Positions 8,305 to 16,015 of a stretch of DNA of 64,000 nt are shown piece by piece; position 1 is the stretch's first letter; each line of letters opens with the position of its first letter. Origin of the DNA: Streptomyces sp. CB01635 (lineage in GTDB: Bacteria; Actinomycetota; Actinomycetes; Streptomycetales; Streptomycetaceae); assembly GCF_002803065.1 (NCBI RefSeq), contig NZ_NNBL01000025.1:56848-120847 (forward strand), read 5' to 3'. Under the pieces are notes generated by a model. It was not told where the DNA came from. It saw only the letters and a list, made by a program, of their open reading frames with translations, and did not search any database. The translations under genes and the position numbers were made by a program.

Positions 8305-9189
8305 CTATTCCTCCAGCGTGAGGCCCTTGCGCAGGCGTACCAGCGTGCGCGAGAGCAGCCGCGACACGTGCATCTGGGAGATGCCCAGCTCGTCACCGAT
8401 CTCCGACTGCGTCATGTTGGCGACGAAGCGCAGGGAGAGGATCTTCCGGTCCCGGGAAGGGAGTTCGGCGATCAGGGGCTTCAGGGACTCGACGTACTCG
8501 ATGCCCTCGAGCTCATGGTCCTCGTACCCGATGCGGTCCGCGAGCGCGCCCTCGGAGTCGTCCTCCTCGGGCTGTGCGTCCAGGGAGCTGGCCGTGTAGG
8601 CGTTGGAGGCGGCCATGCCCTCGACGACCTCGTCGTTCGTGATGCCCAGGCGCTCGGCGAGCTCGCCCACCGTCGGTGCGCGGTCGAACTGCTGGGCGAG
8701 TTCGTCGCCCGCCTTGGCAAGGTCGAGACGAAGCTCCTGGAGCCGCCGCGGAACGCGGACCGACCAGGACGTGTCGCGGAAGAAGCGCTTGATCTCGCCG
8801 ACGATGGTCGGCATCGCGAACGTGGGGAACTCGACGCCACGGCTCAGCTCGAAGCGGTCGATCGCCTTGATCAGGCCGATCGTGCCGACCTGGATGATGT
8901 CCTCCATCGGCTCGCTGCGGGAGCGAAACCGGGACGCCGCGAACTTCACCAGGGCGAGATTGAGTTCAACCAGCGTGTTACGGACATACGAATACTCGTG
9001 GGTGCCCTCTTCGAGGGACTCCAGCCGCCCGAAGAGCGTTTTTGACAGGGCCCGTGCGTCCCGGGGAGCCACCTCGTCGAAAGGCGGGATCTCCGGCAAG
9101 CCGGCCAGGTTGTCGAAGGCCTCGTGTTCCGGTGGGGGTGTCGACGTCGACGCCTGGTCAGTACGCGATTCGTCGAGCCGGGGTGACAT
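8305..9189 (-). CDS. sigI: Stress-type RNA polymerase sigma factor of the SigB/SigF/SigG group
   Basis: A 294-residue group 3 sigma-70 factor. Region 2 is visible as LVKFAASRF then DIIQVGTIGLIKAIDRFE and the DNA-melting segment FPTFAMPTIVGEIKRFFRD. Region 3 follows (RVPRRLQELRLDLAKA, PTVGELAERLGI), and region 4 is LPSRDRKILSLRF then MTQSEIGDELGISQMHVSRL. The ATG at 9189 was preferred because GGAGG precedes it by six bases; ATGs at 9201 and 9213 have poorer sites. A STAS gene and an ATP-binding anti-sigma gene lie divergently upstream, the arrangement I recall for S. coelicolor sigI. The symbol rests on that synteny and is less certain than the family. Confidence 0.9.
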   Translation of the reverse strand: MSPRLDESRTDQASTSTPPPEHEAFDNLAGLPEIPPFDEVAPRDARALSKTLFGRLESLEEGTHEYSYVRNTLVELNLALVKFAASRFRSRSEPMEDIIQVGTIGLIKAIDRFELSRGVEFPTFAMPTIVGEIKRFFRDTSWSVRVPRRLQELRLDLAKAGDELAQQFDRAPTVGELAERLGITNDEVVEGMAASNAYTASSLDAQPEEDDSEGALADRIGYEDHELEGIEYVESLKPLIAELPSRDRKILSLRFVANMTQSEIGDELGISQMHVSRLLSRTLVRLRKGLTLEE

Positions 9190-9343
9190 GATGTCCTCCA
9201 TCGTTCTCGGCATATGGCTGCCGATGCCAATACGTGCACTGCGGTGTGCGGCGCCTCCGTAGCCGGCCGTGGTTGAAACTGTCCTTACTAGGCCTACCCG
9301 CTTTTACGCTCCGCCCGCAAGTGCGTTCTGTCAGTAAATGTCC

Positions 9344-9367
9344 GATTCCTAGGGGTTGTTCGGGTAC
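9344..9367 (+). promoter_or_regulatory. Candidate SigB/F/I-type promoter for the STAS gene
   Basis: GATT at 9344-9347, a 14-bp spacer and GGGTAC at 9362-9367 fit the GNNT-N14-16-GGGTAY pattern used by SigB-like factors in Streptomyces. Transcription would start near 9375, about 30 bases before the ATG at 9406. This would let a stress sigma factor drive its own regulators. Confidence 0.5.
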
Positions 9368-9405
9368 CGGAGGGCGTAGCAAAGGCGTAGTGTTCGAGGG
9401 CGTCA

Positions 9406-9819
9406 ATGAACAGCCACGACGGTCGAGCAGACTCGGAAGAGAGAGACGTCATGGACCGCGGGACAGTCGGCAGCGCGCATCGGGGCCGGCTTCTGGTCGA
9501 GGTGCGGGAAGAGGGCGCCAGCGCCGTCGTGACTCCGGTGGGTGAGCTGGATCACCACACCGCAGATCTATTGCGAGAACCCCTGGAGAGCTGTCTCACA
9601 GCCGGATTCTCACGGCTGGTGATCGACTGCTCACGGCTGGAGTTCTGTGATTCGACCGGGCTCAATGTGCTGCTCGGCGCCCGCCTCAAGGCGGAAGCCG
9701 CCGGCGGCGGAGTCCATCTGGCCGGGATGCTGCCCGTGGTGGCCCGGGTCTTCGAGATCACCGGCGCGGAGGCCGTCTTCACCGTCCATGAGTCGCTGGA
9801 CGCGGCTCTCGGCGAATGA
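9406..9819 (+). CDS. arsI: STAS-domain anti-sigma factor antagonist
   Basis: A 137-residue single-domain STAS protein of the SpoIIAA/RsbV type. Key segments are VTPVGELDHHTADLLRE, LVIDCSRLEFCDSTGLNVLLG (the Ser of DSTGL is the likely phosphorylation site) and FEITGAEAVFTVHESLDAAL. In its unphosphorylated state such a protein binds an anti-sigma kinase and frees the sigma factor. The ATG at 9406 has GAGG six bases upstream. An internal ATG at 9451 with GGAAGAGAG upstream is a real alternative that would give 122 residues. It lies 214 bp before the probable anti-sigma gene. The symbol is by recalled synteny. Confidence 0.85.
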   Translation: MNSHDGRADSEERDVMDRGTVGSAHRGRLLVEVREEGASAVVTPVGELDHHTADLLREPLESCLTAGFSRLVIDCSRLEFCDSTGLNVLLGARLKAEAAGGGVHLAGMLPVVARVFEITGAEAVFTVHESLDAALGE

Positions 9820-10033
9820 CGGGACGCGTACGCAGGTGAAGCACGGAAGTTACGCGTCAGTTGTCTCTACGTGATCGAGGCGTTACCAGCGTCACACCGA
9901 CCATGCCGAAGAAGTGGGTGTTCTCGCGGATCGGCCGGGCAGGAGACATGCTGGGTCCCACGCCGGACCGCGCCGCCACGGCGGATCATTTCCACACATC
10001 ACACGTCAAGAGTCTCGGTGAGGTGAAGTGCTG

Positions 10034-10555
10034 ATGGGCACCACCCGGCCTTACTCGCCGGGCGACCGCGGCCCGGAGCCGGAAGCCGCCGGTGATACCG
10101 GTGGCACGCCAGGTCTGCCCCCCGCCGACGTCGGGCGGGCAGCCAGGCACCAGAGCCGCAGGCTGAACCTGGTCGGGGCGGCCGGCATCGTCCCCCTGGC
10201 CCGCGACTTCACCCGTGAGGCGCTGCACGCATGGGGCTGGATGCCGGCAGGCACCGCCGACCGGCGGGCCGCCGCCGAGGACGTCCTGCTCGTCGTCTCC
10301 GAGCTGGTCACCAACGCCTGCCTGCACGCCGAGGGCCCCGACGAGCTGCGCATCTCCTGCGACAGCAAGGTGCTGCGCATCGAGGTCTCCGACCGGGGAG
10401 CCGGGCAGCCCGCGCCCCGGACCCCGCACCGCGCCGGACGCCCCGGTGGGCACGGGATGTTCATCGTGCAGCGCCTGTGCATGGACTGGGGCGTCGTCAG
10501 GGCCGCAGGCGTCCCCGGTAAGACCGTCTGGGCCGAAGTCGGGGCGCCCGCCTGA
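10034..10555 (+). CDS. prsI: ATP-binding anti-sigma factor (RsbW/SpoIIAB-like HATPase)
   Basis: A 173-residue protein with one GHKL ATPase domain. The first 45 residues are variable. The domain shows the N box SELVTNACLHA, the G1-like DRGAGQP and the G2-like GGHGMFIVQRL. This family binds and inhibits SigB-type factors and phosphorylates the partner STAS protein. The ATG at 10034 was chosen because AGGTGA lies seven bases upstream; the GTG at 10028 would be too close to it. It is followed by a strong hairpin, so the STAS and anti-sigma pair forms a short unit divergent from the sigma gene. The symbol is by recalled synteny. Confidence 0.82.
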   Translation: MGTTRPYSPGDRGPEPEAAGDTGGTPGLPPADVGRAARHQSRRLNLVGAAGIVPLARDFTREALHAWGWMPAGTADRRAAAEDVLLVVSELVTNACLHAEGPDELRISCDSKVLRIEVSDRGAGQPAPRTPHRAGRPGGHGMFIVQRLCMDWGVVRAAGVPGKTVWAEVGAPA

Positions 10556-10606
10556 CCGGAGCCCTTGGGGGGCTTGGGGTTACCCCGGGTTCGTACGTCT
10601 CTTCGC

Positions 10607-10636
10607 GCGCGCCGGATCCCATCGGATCCGGCGCGC
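10607..10636. terminator. Terminator hairpin after the anti-sigma gene
   Basis: Perfect 13-bp arms GCGCGCCGGATCC (10607-10619) and its complement (10624-10636) with a 4-base loop, 52 bases after the stop. Confidence 0.85.
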
Positions 10637-10749
10637 ACTTATGTCTTCCCTCGACAAGGTCCCCGGCGTACCTTGAGCGCCCAATCTGATGTGCCGTCAG
10701 TAACTTGGCGCGTGCAACTCAGGAACTCCCGGCATGAGGGGAACTCGAG

Positions 10750-11448
10750 GTGTCGTACCGGACGTACCAGAAGCGAACGGCAGGGCTCGCGCTCGCCGCG
10801 GCCCTGGGCTGTGGCGCGGCTTCCACGGTGCTGCTGGCCGCACCCGCAGCCCACGCCGATGTGCAGGACGTCAACTACCAGTGCAAGACGCCGATCGGGA
10901 ACAAGGGAGCGGTCTCCCCGATCGACATCAAAGGCGTGAAGAGCGGCAGCGGCTACAAGATCACCATGTCCTTCCAGAAGGGCGTCTCGTCCAGCCCGGT
11001 CGAGCTCGGCAAGGGCGCGATGAAGCCCAGCGCCGTCATCAAGCTGGGCGGCGCGGAGAGCGGTTCCCTGCCGGTGTCCGGGCCGCCGAACGCGGAGGCG
11101 GTCCCCGCCAACACCCCCATCAAGATCAGCGACTTGTCGGGCACCTACACGCCGGCCAAGAGCGGCAAGGTCACCTTCACGGCGGGCGTCCTCACCATCA
11201 AGGCGCTCGGCACCACGACCACGTGCACACCCGCGAACAGCCCGAAGCCGTCACTGACCCTGGACGTCAAGTCGTCCGGGGGCGGCGGCACTTCGGGCGG
11301 CTCGCAGAGCACCCCGTCCGGCGGCGAACTGCCGCAGACCGGCCCCGAGGACTCCGCGATCGCGCTCGGCACCCTCGGCGGCACGGTGCTGCTCGCGGGC
11401 GCGGCGGGCGTGCTGTGGCTGACGCGGCGCAACCAGGCGGCGCGCTGA
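10750..11448 (+). CDS. Secreted surface protein with LPQTG sorting signal
   Basis: A 232-residue exported protein starting at GTG 10750. Residues 1-37 are a signal peptide ending APAAHA. Residues about 38-160 form a predicted beta-rich domain beginning YQCKTPIG and ending ALGTTTTCTP, with two cysteines that could form a disulphide. A G/S-rich linker leads to LPQTG, a hydrophobic segment (ALGTLGGTVLLAGAAGVLWL) and the basic tail TRRNQAAR: a complete sortase signal. The same domain recurs in the last third of the 13609-14943 product. The ligand and function are unknown. It is the first of four surface genes in one direction. Confidence 0.75.
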   Translation: MSYRTYQKRTAGLALAAALGCGAASTVLLAAPAAHADVQDVNYQCKTPIGNKGAVSPIDIKGVKSGSGYKITMSFQKGVSSSPVELGKGAMKPSAVIKLGGAESGSLPVSGPPNAEAVPANTPIKISDLSGTYTPAKSGKVTFTAGVLTIKALGTTTTCTPANSPKPSLTLDVKSSGGGGTSGGSQSTPSGGELPQTGPEDSAIALGTLGGTVLLAGAAGVLWLTRRNQAAR

Positions 11449-11498
11449 CCTCGGCGGCCGTGCCCGTCCGACACCCGTTCGCGAACCTGGAGCCGCCG

Positions 11499-12482
11499 AT
11501 GCCGTCCAGTCCCCGGGCCCGCGCCCGCCTGCGCGCGCTGTGCGGGGCCGCCGTCCTGCTGACCGCGGGAGCGGGGGCCCCGGCGGCCGCGGCCGGTACG
11601 GCGCCCGCGTGGTCGGTCGCCCCGTCGGCGGGCGGCGGCACCAGGCCCGCGACGGACGGGCGACCCTACTTCTACGCGGAGGGGGTGCCCGGCGCCGTGC
11701 TCCAGGACAAGGTGGCCGTCACCAACCCCGGCGGCCGCCCCCTGACCGTAAAGCTGCGGGGCGCCGACGCCGACAACACCGGCACCGGCGCCCTCTCCCT
11801 GCGCACGAAGTCGACCGACACGGGCGCGTGGATCACCTTCGCCAGGCGCGAGGTGAAGATCCCGGCGCGCACCCGCGCCGAGGTGCCCTTCACCGTCACC
11901 GTCCCGGCCGACGCCACACCCGGCGACCACCCCGGCGCCGTCGTGGCGAGCGCGAACGGGCGCGACACCGGGGTCAGCGTCCATCTGCGGGTCAGCGGCC
12001 CCACCCTGTCGGCGCTCACCGTCGAGCGGGTGCGGGTCACCGGCGGCCGGATCTCGTACGACCTCGTCAACCGCGGCAACACCGTCCTGACGCCGAGGCT
12101 GGCCGTGCGTGCCGACGGCGTACTCGGCCGGGCGCTGGACCGGCGTCCGCGCACGCTGCCGGTCGAGCTGCTGCCCGGCCGCCGCGTCACCCTCAGCGAG
12201 CCCTGGAAGAACGCCCCCGTCCTCGACTCGGTCCGGGTGCGGCTCACGGTCACGGCCGGGGGCGGCGCCCACGACGAGGCGACGGCGACGAAGCGGTTCG
12301 TGCCGTGGGCGGCGGTCGCGGGAACGTGCGCCGTGATCCTGGCCGCCGGAGGCGCGGCCTTCTGGCTCGTACGCCGACGGCGGCATGCGAACGGCGAGAA
12401 CGGCGCGGACAGCGGAAGCAGCGAGAACGGCGCGGACAGCGGGAACCACGGGAGCCAAGAGATCCAAGGGAGTTGGTCATGA
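11499..12482 (+). CDS. Secreted DUF916/WxL-interacting-like protein with C-terminal membrane anchor
   Basis: A 327-residue protein. Residues 1-36 are a signal peptide. Residues about 60-170 read YFYAEGVPGAVLQDKVAVTN through TPGDHPGAVVAS, an immunoglobulin-like fold close to DUF916, the peptidoglycan-binding part of WxL-interacting proteins. A second beta domain follows (LSALTVERVRVTGGRISYDL). Near residue 280 one membrane helix (WAAVAGTCAVILAAGGAAFW) is followed by RRRRH and a G/N/S tail with a duplicated ENGADSGS segment. The ATG at 11499 follows CTGGAG. The stop overlaps the next ATG as ATGA. Probably an envelope-anchored adaptor for the neighbouring surface proteins, by inference. Confidence 0.65.
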   Translation: MPSSPRARARLRALCGAAVLLTAGAGAPAAAAGTAPAWSVAPSAGGGTRPATDGRPYFYAEGVPGAVLQDKVAVTNPGGRPLTVKLRGADADNTGTGALSLRTKSTDTGAWITFARREVKIPARTRAEVPFTVTVPADATPGDHPGAVVASANGRDTGVSVHLRVSGPTLSALTVERVRVTGGRISYDLVNRGNTVLTPRLAVRADGVLGRALDRRPRTLPVELLPGRRVTLSEPWKNAPVLDSVRVRLTVTAGGGAHDEATATKRFVPWAAVAGTCAVILAAGGAAFWLVRRRRHANGENGADSGSSENGADSGNHGSQEIQGSWS

Positions 12483-13612
12483 ACCGCCGCCACCGCTGCG
12501 GGCCCCGGCTGTGGGCGGCAGCGCTCGTCCTGGTCACCGCGCTCGGCCTCGTCGCCCTGCCGCAGCTGACCGCCTCCGCCGCCTCCGCCGCGGAAGGGCC
12601 GGCCGTCACGCTGTCCAAGTCCCAGGCGGGGACGGGTGGTTCGATCACCGTCAGCGGCTCCGGGTGGCGTTCCAAGACGCTGCTCATGATGCTCATCTGC
12701 GGCCGGTCCGAACCCGGCAGGGGAGTCATCGGCGGCACGAACTCCTGCGCCAACGCCGACGGCCGCGCCGTCACCACCGGGGACAAGGGCACCTTCAGCA
12801 AGAAGCTCCCGGTCGCCGAGCCGCCCGTGCCCTGCCCGTGCGTCGTCCACGTGGCGACCGTCACCGGCGACAAGGCGCAGGCGGACGCGGTGCTCAAGGT
12901 CGCGGGCCATCCGGTCAAGGCGCTCCCCACGCAGTCGGGCGGCGGGAAGCTGTCCGTCCTCACCGATACGCGGCTCGACGGTTCGAGCGGCGTCCTGACC
13001 TGGTTCGGCGCCCCGGCGTCGCGCACCTTCGTCTTCACCGTCGGCAACGTCGGCTCGGCCCCCCTCAAGGACCCGGTCTTCCAGGTCGGCACCTCCCACG
13101 GCGTGTTCGCCCCGCAGTGGGAGGACCAGCAGTGGCGCGGCACGATCGCCCCCGGCAGGAAGGCGCAGATCAAGCTGCCCGTCGAGCTCACCTCGGGGGC
13201 GCACGGCAACTACCTGGTCTCCCTCAAGTTCGGCGGCAAGGTCCTCGCCGAGCAGCCGTGGGGCGTGGGCCGCCCCTGGGGCGTGACGCTCTTCTGGATC
13301 CTGCTCTGCGTCGTCGTACCGGCCGCCGTGTTCCGTATCGGGATGGCCGTCGTCGAACGCGTACGCCCCCGGCGGTCCGGCGGCGCGGGCCGGCACCGCG
13401 GTGGCCTGCGCCTGTCCGAAGTGACGGCGCGGCTGCCGAGGTTGACCCTCCCGGAATCGTCCCGCCGCTCCACGGACAGGGGTCCCGGCCCCACCGCGGC
13501 TTCTACTTCTACGGCCCTGCCCTGGTTCACCCCGGACACCGATCCGGGCGCACCGGCCGGTCAGCTCTCCGCACCGTCAGACAACAGCCCGACAACGAAG
13601 GGAAACACGTGA
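12479..13612 (+). CDS. Secreted beta-rich membrane-anchored protein of unknown function
   Basis: A 377-residue protein. Residues 1-41 are a signal peptide (LWAAALVLVTALGLVALP ending ASAASAA). Residues about 42-145 start with VTLSKSQAGTGGSITVSGSGW, a pattern of Ig-like surface domains, and contain four cysteines in two close pairs. A second beta domain (LTWFGAPASRTFVFTVGNVG) spans about 165-255. One membrane helix (VTLFWILLCVVVPAAVF) near residue 270 is followed by a basic cytoplasmic tail of about 95 residues rich in R, S, T and P. It overlaps both neighbours by four bases, so the last three genes of the cluster are translationally coupled. Confidence 0.65.
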   Translation: MNRRHRCGPRLWAAALVLVTALGLVALPQLTASAASAAEGPAVTLSKSQAGTGGSITVSGSGWRSKTLLMMLICGRSEPGRGVIGGTNSCANADGRAVTTGDKGTFSKKLPVAEPPVPCPCVVHVATVTGDKAQADAVLKVAGHPVKALPTQSGGGKLSVLTDTRLDGSSGVLTWFGAPASRTFVFTVGNVGSAPLKDPVFQVGTSHGVFAPQWEDQQWRGTIAPGRKAQIKLPVELTSGAHGNYLVSLKFGGKVLAEQPWGVGRPWGVTLFWILLCVVVPAAVFRIGMAVVERVRPRRSGGAGRHRGGLRLSEVTARLPRLTLPESSRRSTDRGPGPTAASTSTALPWFTPDTDPGAPAGQLSAPSDNSPTTKGNT

Positions 13613-14943
13613 GCACCCAACGGAGAGTGAGCGCGGCCGGCGTCGCCCTGATGCTGGGCGGTGCGGGCCTGCTGCTCGCCGCCGCACCGGCACAGGCCGC
13701 CGAGGTCGCGTACAAGACCGAGTGCATCCCGCCCCCGATCTCCGGCCTGCCGCCCGTGGAGGGCACGACGAAGGTGGAGATCACGGCGCCCGCCGAGGCG
13801 AAGGTGGGGGACGAGGTGGAGGTCGTCTGGAAGACGACACAGGCCGCCTCGAGCAACCCCGACGTCCTCGACCTGGAGAAGGACACCGTCCAGCCGACCG
13901 GCACGGTCAAGGTGGGCGGCGCGCAGACCGCGGACCTGGCGGTGGAGGGCACCCGCACCAACCCGCCGATCAAGAAGAACAGCCCCATGGTGCTCTCCGA
14001 CATGAAGGGCAAGATCAAGCTGACGGCGCCCGGCGAGGTGACGCTGACCCCGGACAAGTACAACATCAACGTCAGCAAGCCGATCTCGACGGACACCAAG
14101 TGCTCGCCCAAGGAGACCGTCAAGCCCGGCGCGACCATCAAGGTCACCGACGCGGGCGGCGCGACCACGGGCGGGCTGCCCACCGGCCTCCCGACGGGCC
14201 TGCCCACCGGGCTTCCGACGGGTCTGCCGACCGGGCTCCCCACGGGCGGCACCAGCGGCGGCTCCTCCGGTACGGGCGGCAGTGACACCGGTGGCAGCGA
14301 CACCGGTGGCAGCGGTGGCGGGAAGAGTGACTTCACCGGCAAGGAAGTCCAGATCCCCTACAAGTGCAAGACGCCCATCGGCGACAAGAGCGCCACCTCG
14401 CCGGTGCAGATCAACGCCAAGAAGGACGGCGGGAACTACGGCCTGACGGTCCAGTTCAAGAAGTCCGTCATGGACAGCCCGGCAGACATCCCCGCCGACT
14501 CGGTCAAGCCGTCGATGGAGGTCAAGCTGGGCGGCGCCGACAAGGGCACGGTCCATGTGGAGGGCCCCACGAACAAGGAACCCATCAAGTCCGGTGCACC
14601 CATCAACATCCCCGACCTCACCGGCACCTACAAGCCGGGCGCCGACGGCAAGTCGACCCTGTCGCCCGGAGTGCTCACGGTGAAGGCCCTCGGTACGACG
14701 ACCACGTGCACCCCGTCGAAGACGGAGGTCTCGCTGGAGATCGACACGGCGGCCCAGCCGGGCGGCGCGGCCGGCGGCTCGGGCTCCGGGTCGGCGGGCG
14801 GCTCGGACACCTCCGGCGGCCTCGCGGAGACAGGCTCCTCGAACGACGGCATCCTGCGTGCCCTCGGCCTGGTCGCGGGCACGGTGATCCTGCTGGGCGG
14901 AGCGGTGTTCACGTTCCTGCCGCGCCGGCGCCGGGCGAACTGA
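13609..14943 (+). CDS. Two-domain surface protein with LAETG sorting signal
   Basis: A 444-residue exported protein starting at GTG 13609. The signal peptide ends APAQAA near residue 29. The first beta domain (YKTECIPPPISGLPP to DTKCSPKE) spans about 32-170. A linker with six GLPT units and G/S/T repeats follows. The second domain (YKCKTPIGDKSATSP to ALGTTTTCTPS) spans about 248-370 and is clearly homologous to the 10750-11448 domain. The end is LAETG, a hydrophobic helix and RRRRAN. LAxTG is the signal used by Streptomyces class E sortases for chaplins. No sortase gene is in the window. The first domain looks like a diverged copy of the second. Confidence 0.75.
   Translation: MSTQRRVSAAGVALMLGGAGLLLAAAPAQAAEVAYKTECIPPPISGLPPVEGTTKVEITAPAEAKVGDEVEVVWKTTQAASSNPDVLDLEKDTVQPTGTVKVGGAQTADLAVEGTRTNPPIKKNSPMVLSDMKGKIKLTAPGEVTLTPDKYNINVSKPISTDTKCSPKETVKPGATIKVTDAGGATTGGLPTGLPTGLPTGLPTGLPTGLPTGGTSGGSSGTGGSDTGGSDTGGSGGGKSDFTGKEVQIPYKCKTPIGDKSATSPVQINAKKDGGNYGLTVQFKKSVMDSPADIPADSVKPSMEVKLGGADKGTVHVEGPTNKEPIKSGAPINIPDLTGTYKPGADGKSTLSPGVLTVKALGTTTTCTPSKTEVSLEIDTAAQPGGAAGGSGSGSAGGSDTSGGLAETGSSNDGILRALGLVAGTVILLGGAVFTFLPRRRRAN
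14173..14244 (+). repeat. Six tandem 12-bp repeats encoding GLPT
   Basis: In the linker of the two-domain surface protein. Each unit is 12 bases and synonymous changes separate the copies. Copy number may vary among strains, lengthening or shortening the stalk. Confidence 0.9.
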
Positions 14944-14959
14944 ACGAACAGCTGAGCCA

Positions 14960-14995
14960 ATGGGCCCGGGGCGCGCACGGTCGCCCCGGGCCCAT
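14960..14995. terminator. Terminator hairpin after the surface-protein operon
   Basis: Perfect 14-bp arms ATGGGCCCGGGGCG (14960-14973) and its complement (14982-14995) with an 8-base loop, 16 bases after the stop codon. Confidence 0.85.
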
Positions 14996-15021
14996 GTCGG
15001 CGTCCCCGGGCCAGTAGTTTC

Positions 15022-15052
15022 TTGACCCTCACACCGTGTCAGGCGGTCAGCT
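15022..15052 (+). promoter_or_regulatory. MerR-type promoter with overlapping operator
   Basis: TTGACC at 15022-15027 and a poor -10 (TCAGCT, 15047-15052) are separated by 19 bp, the long spacing typical of MerR-controlled promoters. The spacer holds a dyad, CCTCACAC (15027-15034) and GTGTCAGG (15036-15043), with one mismatch. It lies just before a MerR gene, so autoregulation is likely. A longer frame starting at 15036 would begin inside the operator and is rejected. Confidence 0.65.
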
Positions 15053-15062
15053 CGGAGACATC

Positions 15063-15884
15063 ATGTTCACCATCGGAGACTTCGCCCGGCACGGCCGCGT
15101 CTCAGTCCGGATGCTGCGTCACTACGACGCGACCGGCCTGCTGCGCCCGGCCCACGTCGACCCTGCGAGCGGCTATCGCTACTACACCGCTGCTCAGCTC
15201 GCCCGCCTCAACCGGATCATCGCGCTCAAGGACCTCGGATTCGTCCTTCAGCAGGTGCGGGACATCGTGGACGAGAGGGTCGGTGCCGAGGAACTGCGCG
15301 GGATGCTGCGGCTGCGGCGGGCGGAACTGGAGTCCGCAGTGGCTGCCGCAGGGGCCCGGCTGGTCCAGGTCGAGGCGAGGCTCCGAGCGATCGAGAGCGA
15401 GGGGCACATGCCCACGAACGACGTTGTCATCAAGAGCGTCCCCGCTGTCCGGGTGGCGGAGCTGACCGCGACCGCCGCGAGTTTCGGGCCCGAGGACATC
15501 GGCCCGGTGATCGGGCCGCTCTACGACGAGCTGTTCCGGTGCCTGGGCTCGGCGGGTATTGCCCCCACGGGCCCCGGAGTCGCGTACTACGAGGACGCCC
15601 CGGAGGGTGGCGGCAGGATCAGCGTGCACGCCGCCGTCCAGGTCTTTGCCCCTCTTCAGGACGGCGTCTTCCGTGTCCTCGACCTGCCGTCCCTCGACCA
15701 GGCGGCGACCATCGTGCACCGCGGTTCGATGGACACCGTGCTCCCCACCGCGCAGACCCTGGCCCGCTGGACCGATGCCAACGGCTACCGGTCGAACGGT
15801 TACCCCCGTGAGGTCAACCTGGAGTGTCCCGAGAACGCTGACGACTGGGTGACGGAATTGCAGGCACCGGTGACCCGGGCCTGA
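15063..15884 (+). CDS. MerR-family regulator with GyrI-like effector domain
   Basis: A 273-residue regulator. Residues 1-70 are the MerR winged helix (FTIGDFARHGRVSVRMLRHYDATGLLRPAHVDPASGYRYY). Residues about 75-120 are the long dimerisation helix, and residues about 125-270 a GyrI/BmrR-like effector domain (VPAVRVAELTATAASF, then VAYYEDAP). This arrangement is that of BmrR/TipA-type multidrug sensors, which distort a 19-bp-spaced promoter when a hydrophobic ligand binds. The ATG at 15063 follows GGAGACATC. It has its own promoter and terminator; no drug pump lies beside it on the same strand. The ligand is unknown. Confidence 0.88.
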   Translation: MFTIGDFARHGRVSVRMLRHYDATGLLRPAHVDPASGYRYYTAAQLARLNRIIALKDLGFVLQQVRDIVDERVGAEELRGMLRLRRAELESAVAAAGARLVQVEARLRAIESEGHMPTNDVVIKSVPAVRVAELTATAASFGPEDIGPVIGPLYDELFRCLGSAGIAPTGPGVAYYEDAPEGGGRISVHAAVQVFAPLQDGVFRVLDLPSLDQAATIVHRGSMDTVLPTAQTLARWTDANGYRSNGYPREVNLECPENADDWVTELQAPVTRA

Positions 15885-15950
15885 CCGATCGCCGTCCGCG
15901 ACAGCAAGACCCCCACGGCTGGACCCGACGGGGCGTACAGCGCTAACGCC

Positions 15951-15988
15951 GAAGGGCCGCCGCACCGAATCCGGTGCGGCGGCCCTTC
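15951..15988. terminator. Bidirectional terminator between merR and the POT transporter
   Basis: Perfect 17-bp arms, GAAGGGCCGCCGCACCG at 15951-15967 and its complement at 15972-15988, with a 4-base loop. It lies between convergent genes. Confidence 0.9.
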
Positions 15989-16015
15989 ACACGTGTACAG
16001 GCCGAGCGGAGTGCG

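Noticed and set aside
9190..9213. Longer start for the sigma factor (ATG at 9213 or 9201)
   Set aside because: The ATG at 9189 has a much better Shine-Dalgarno; the extension adds only MPRTMEDI.
9290..9300. GGGTAG on the minus strand as a sigma-B-type -10 for sigI
   Set aside because: No GNNT -35 at a suitable distance and the last base does not fit the consensus.
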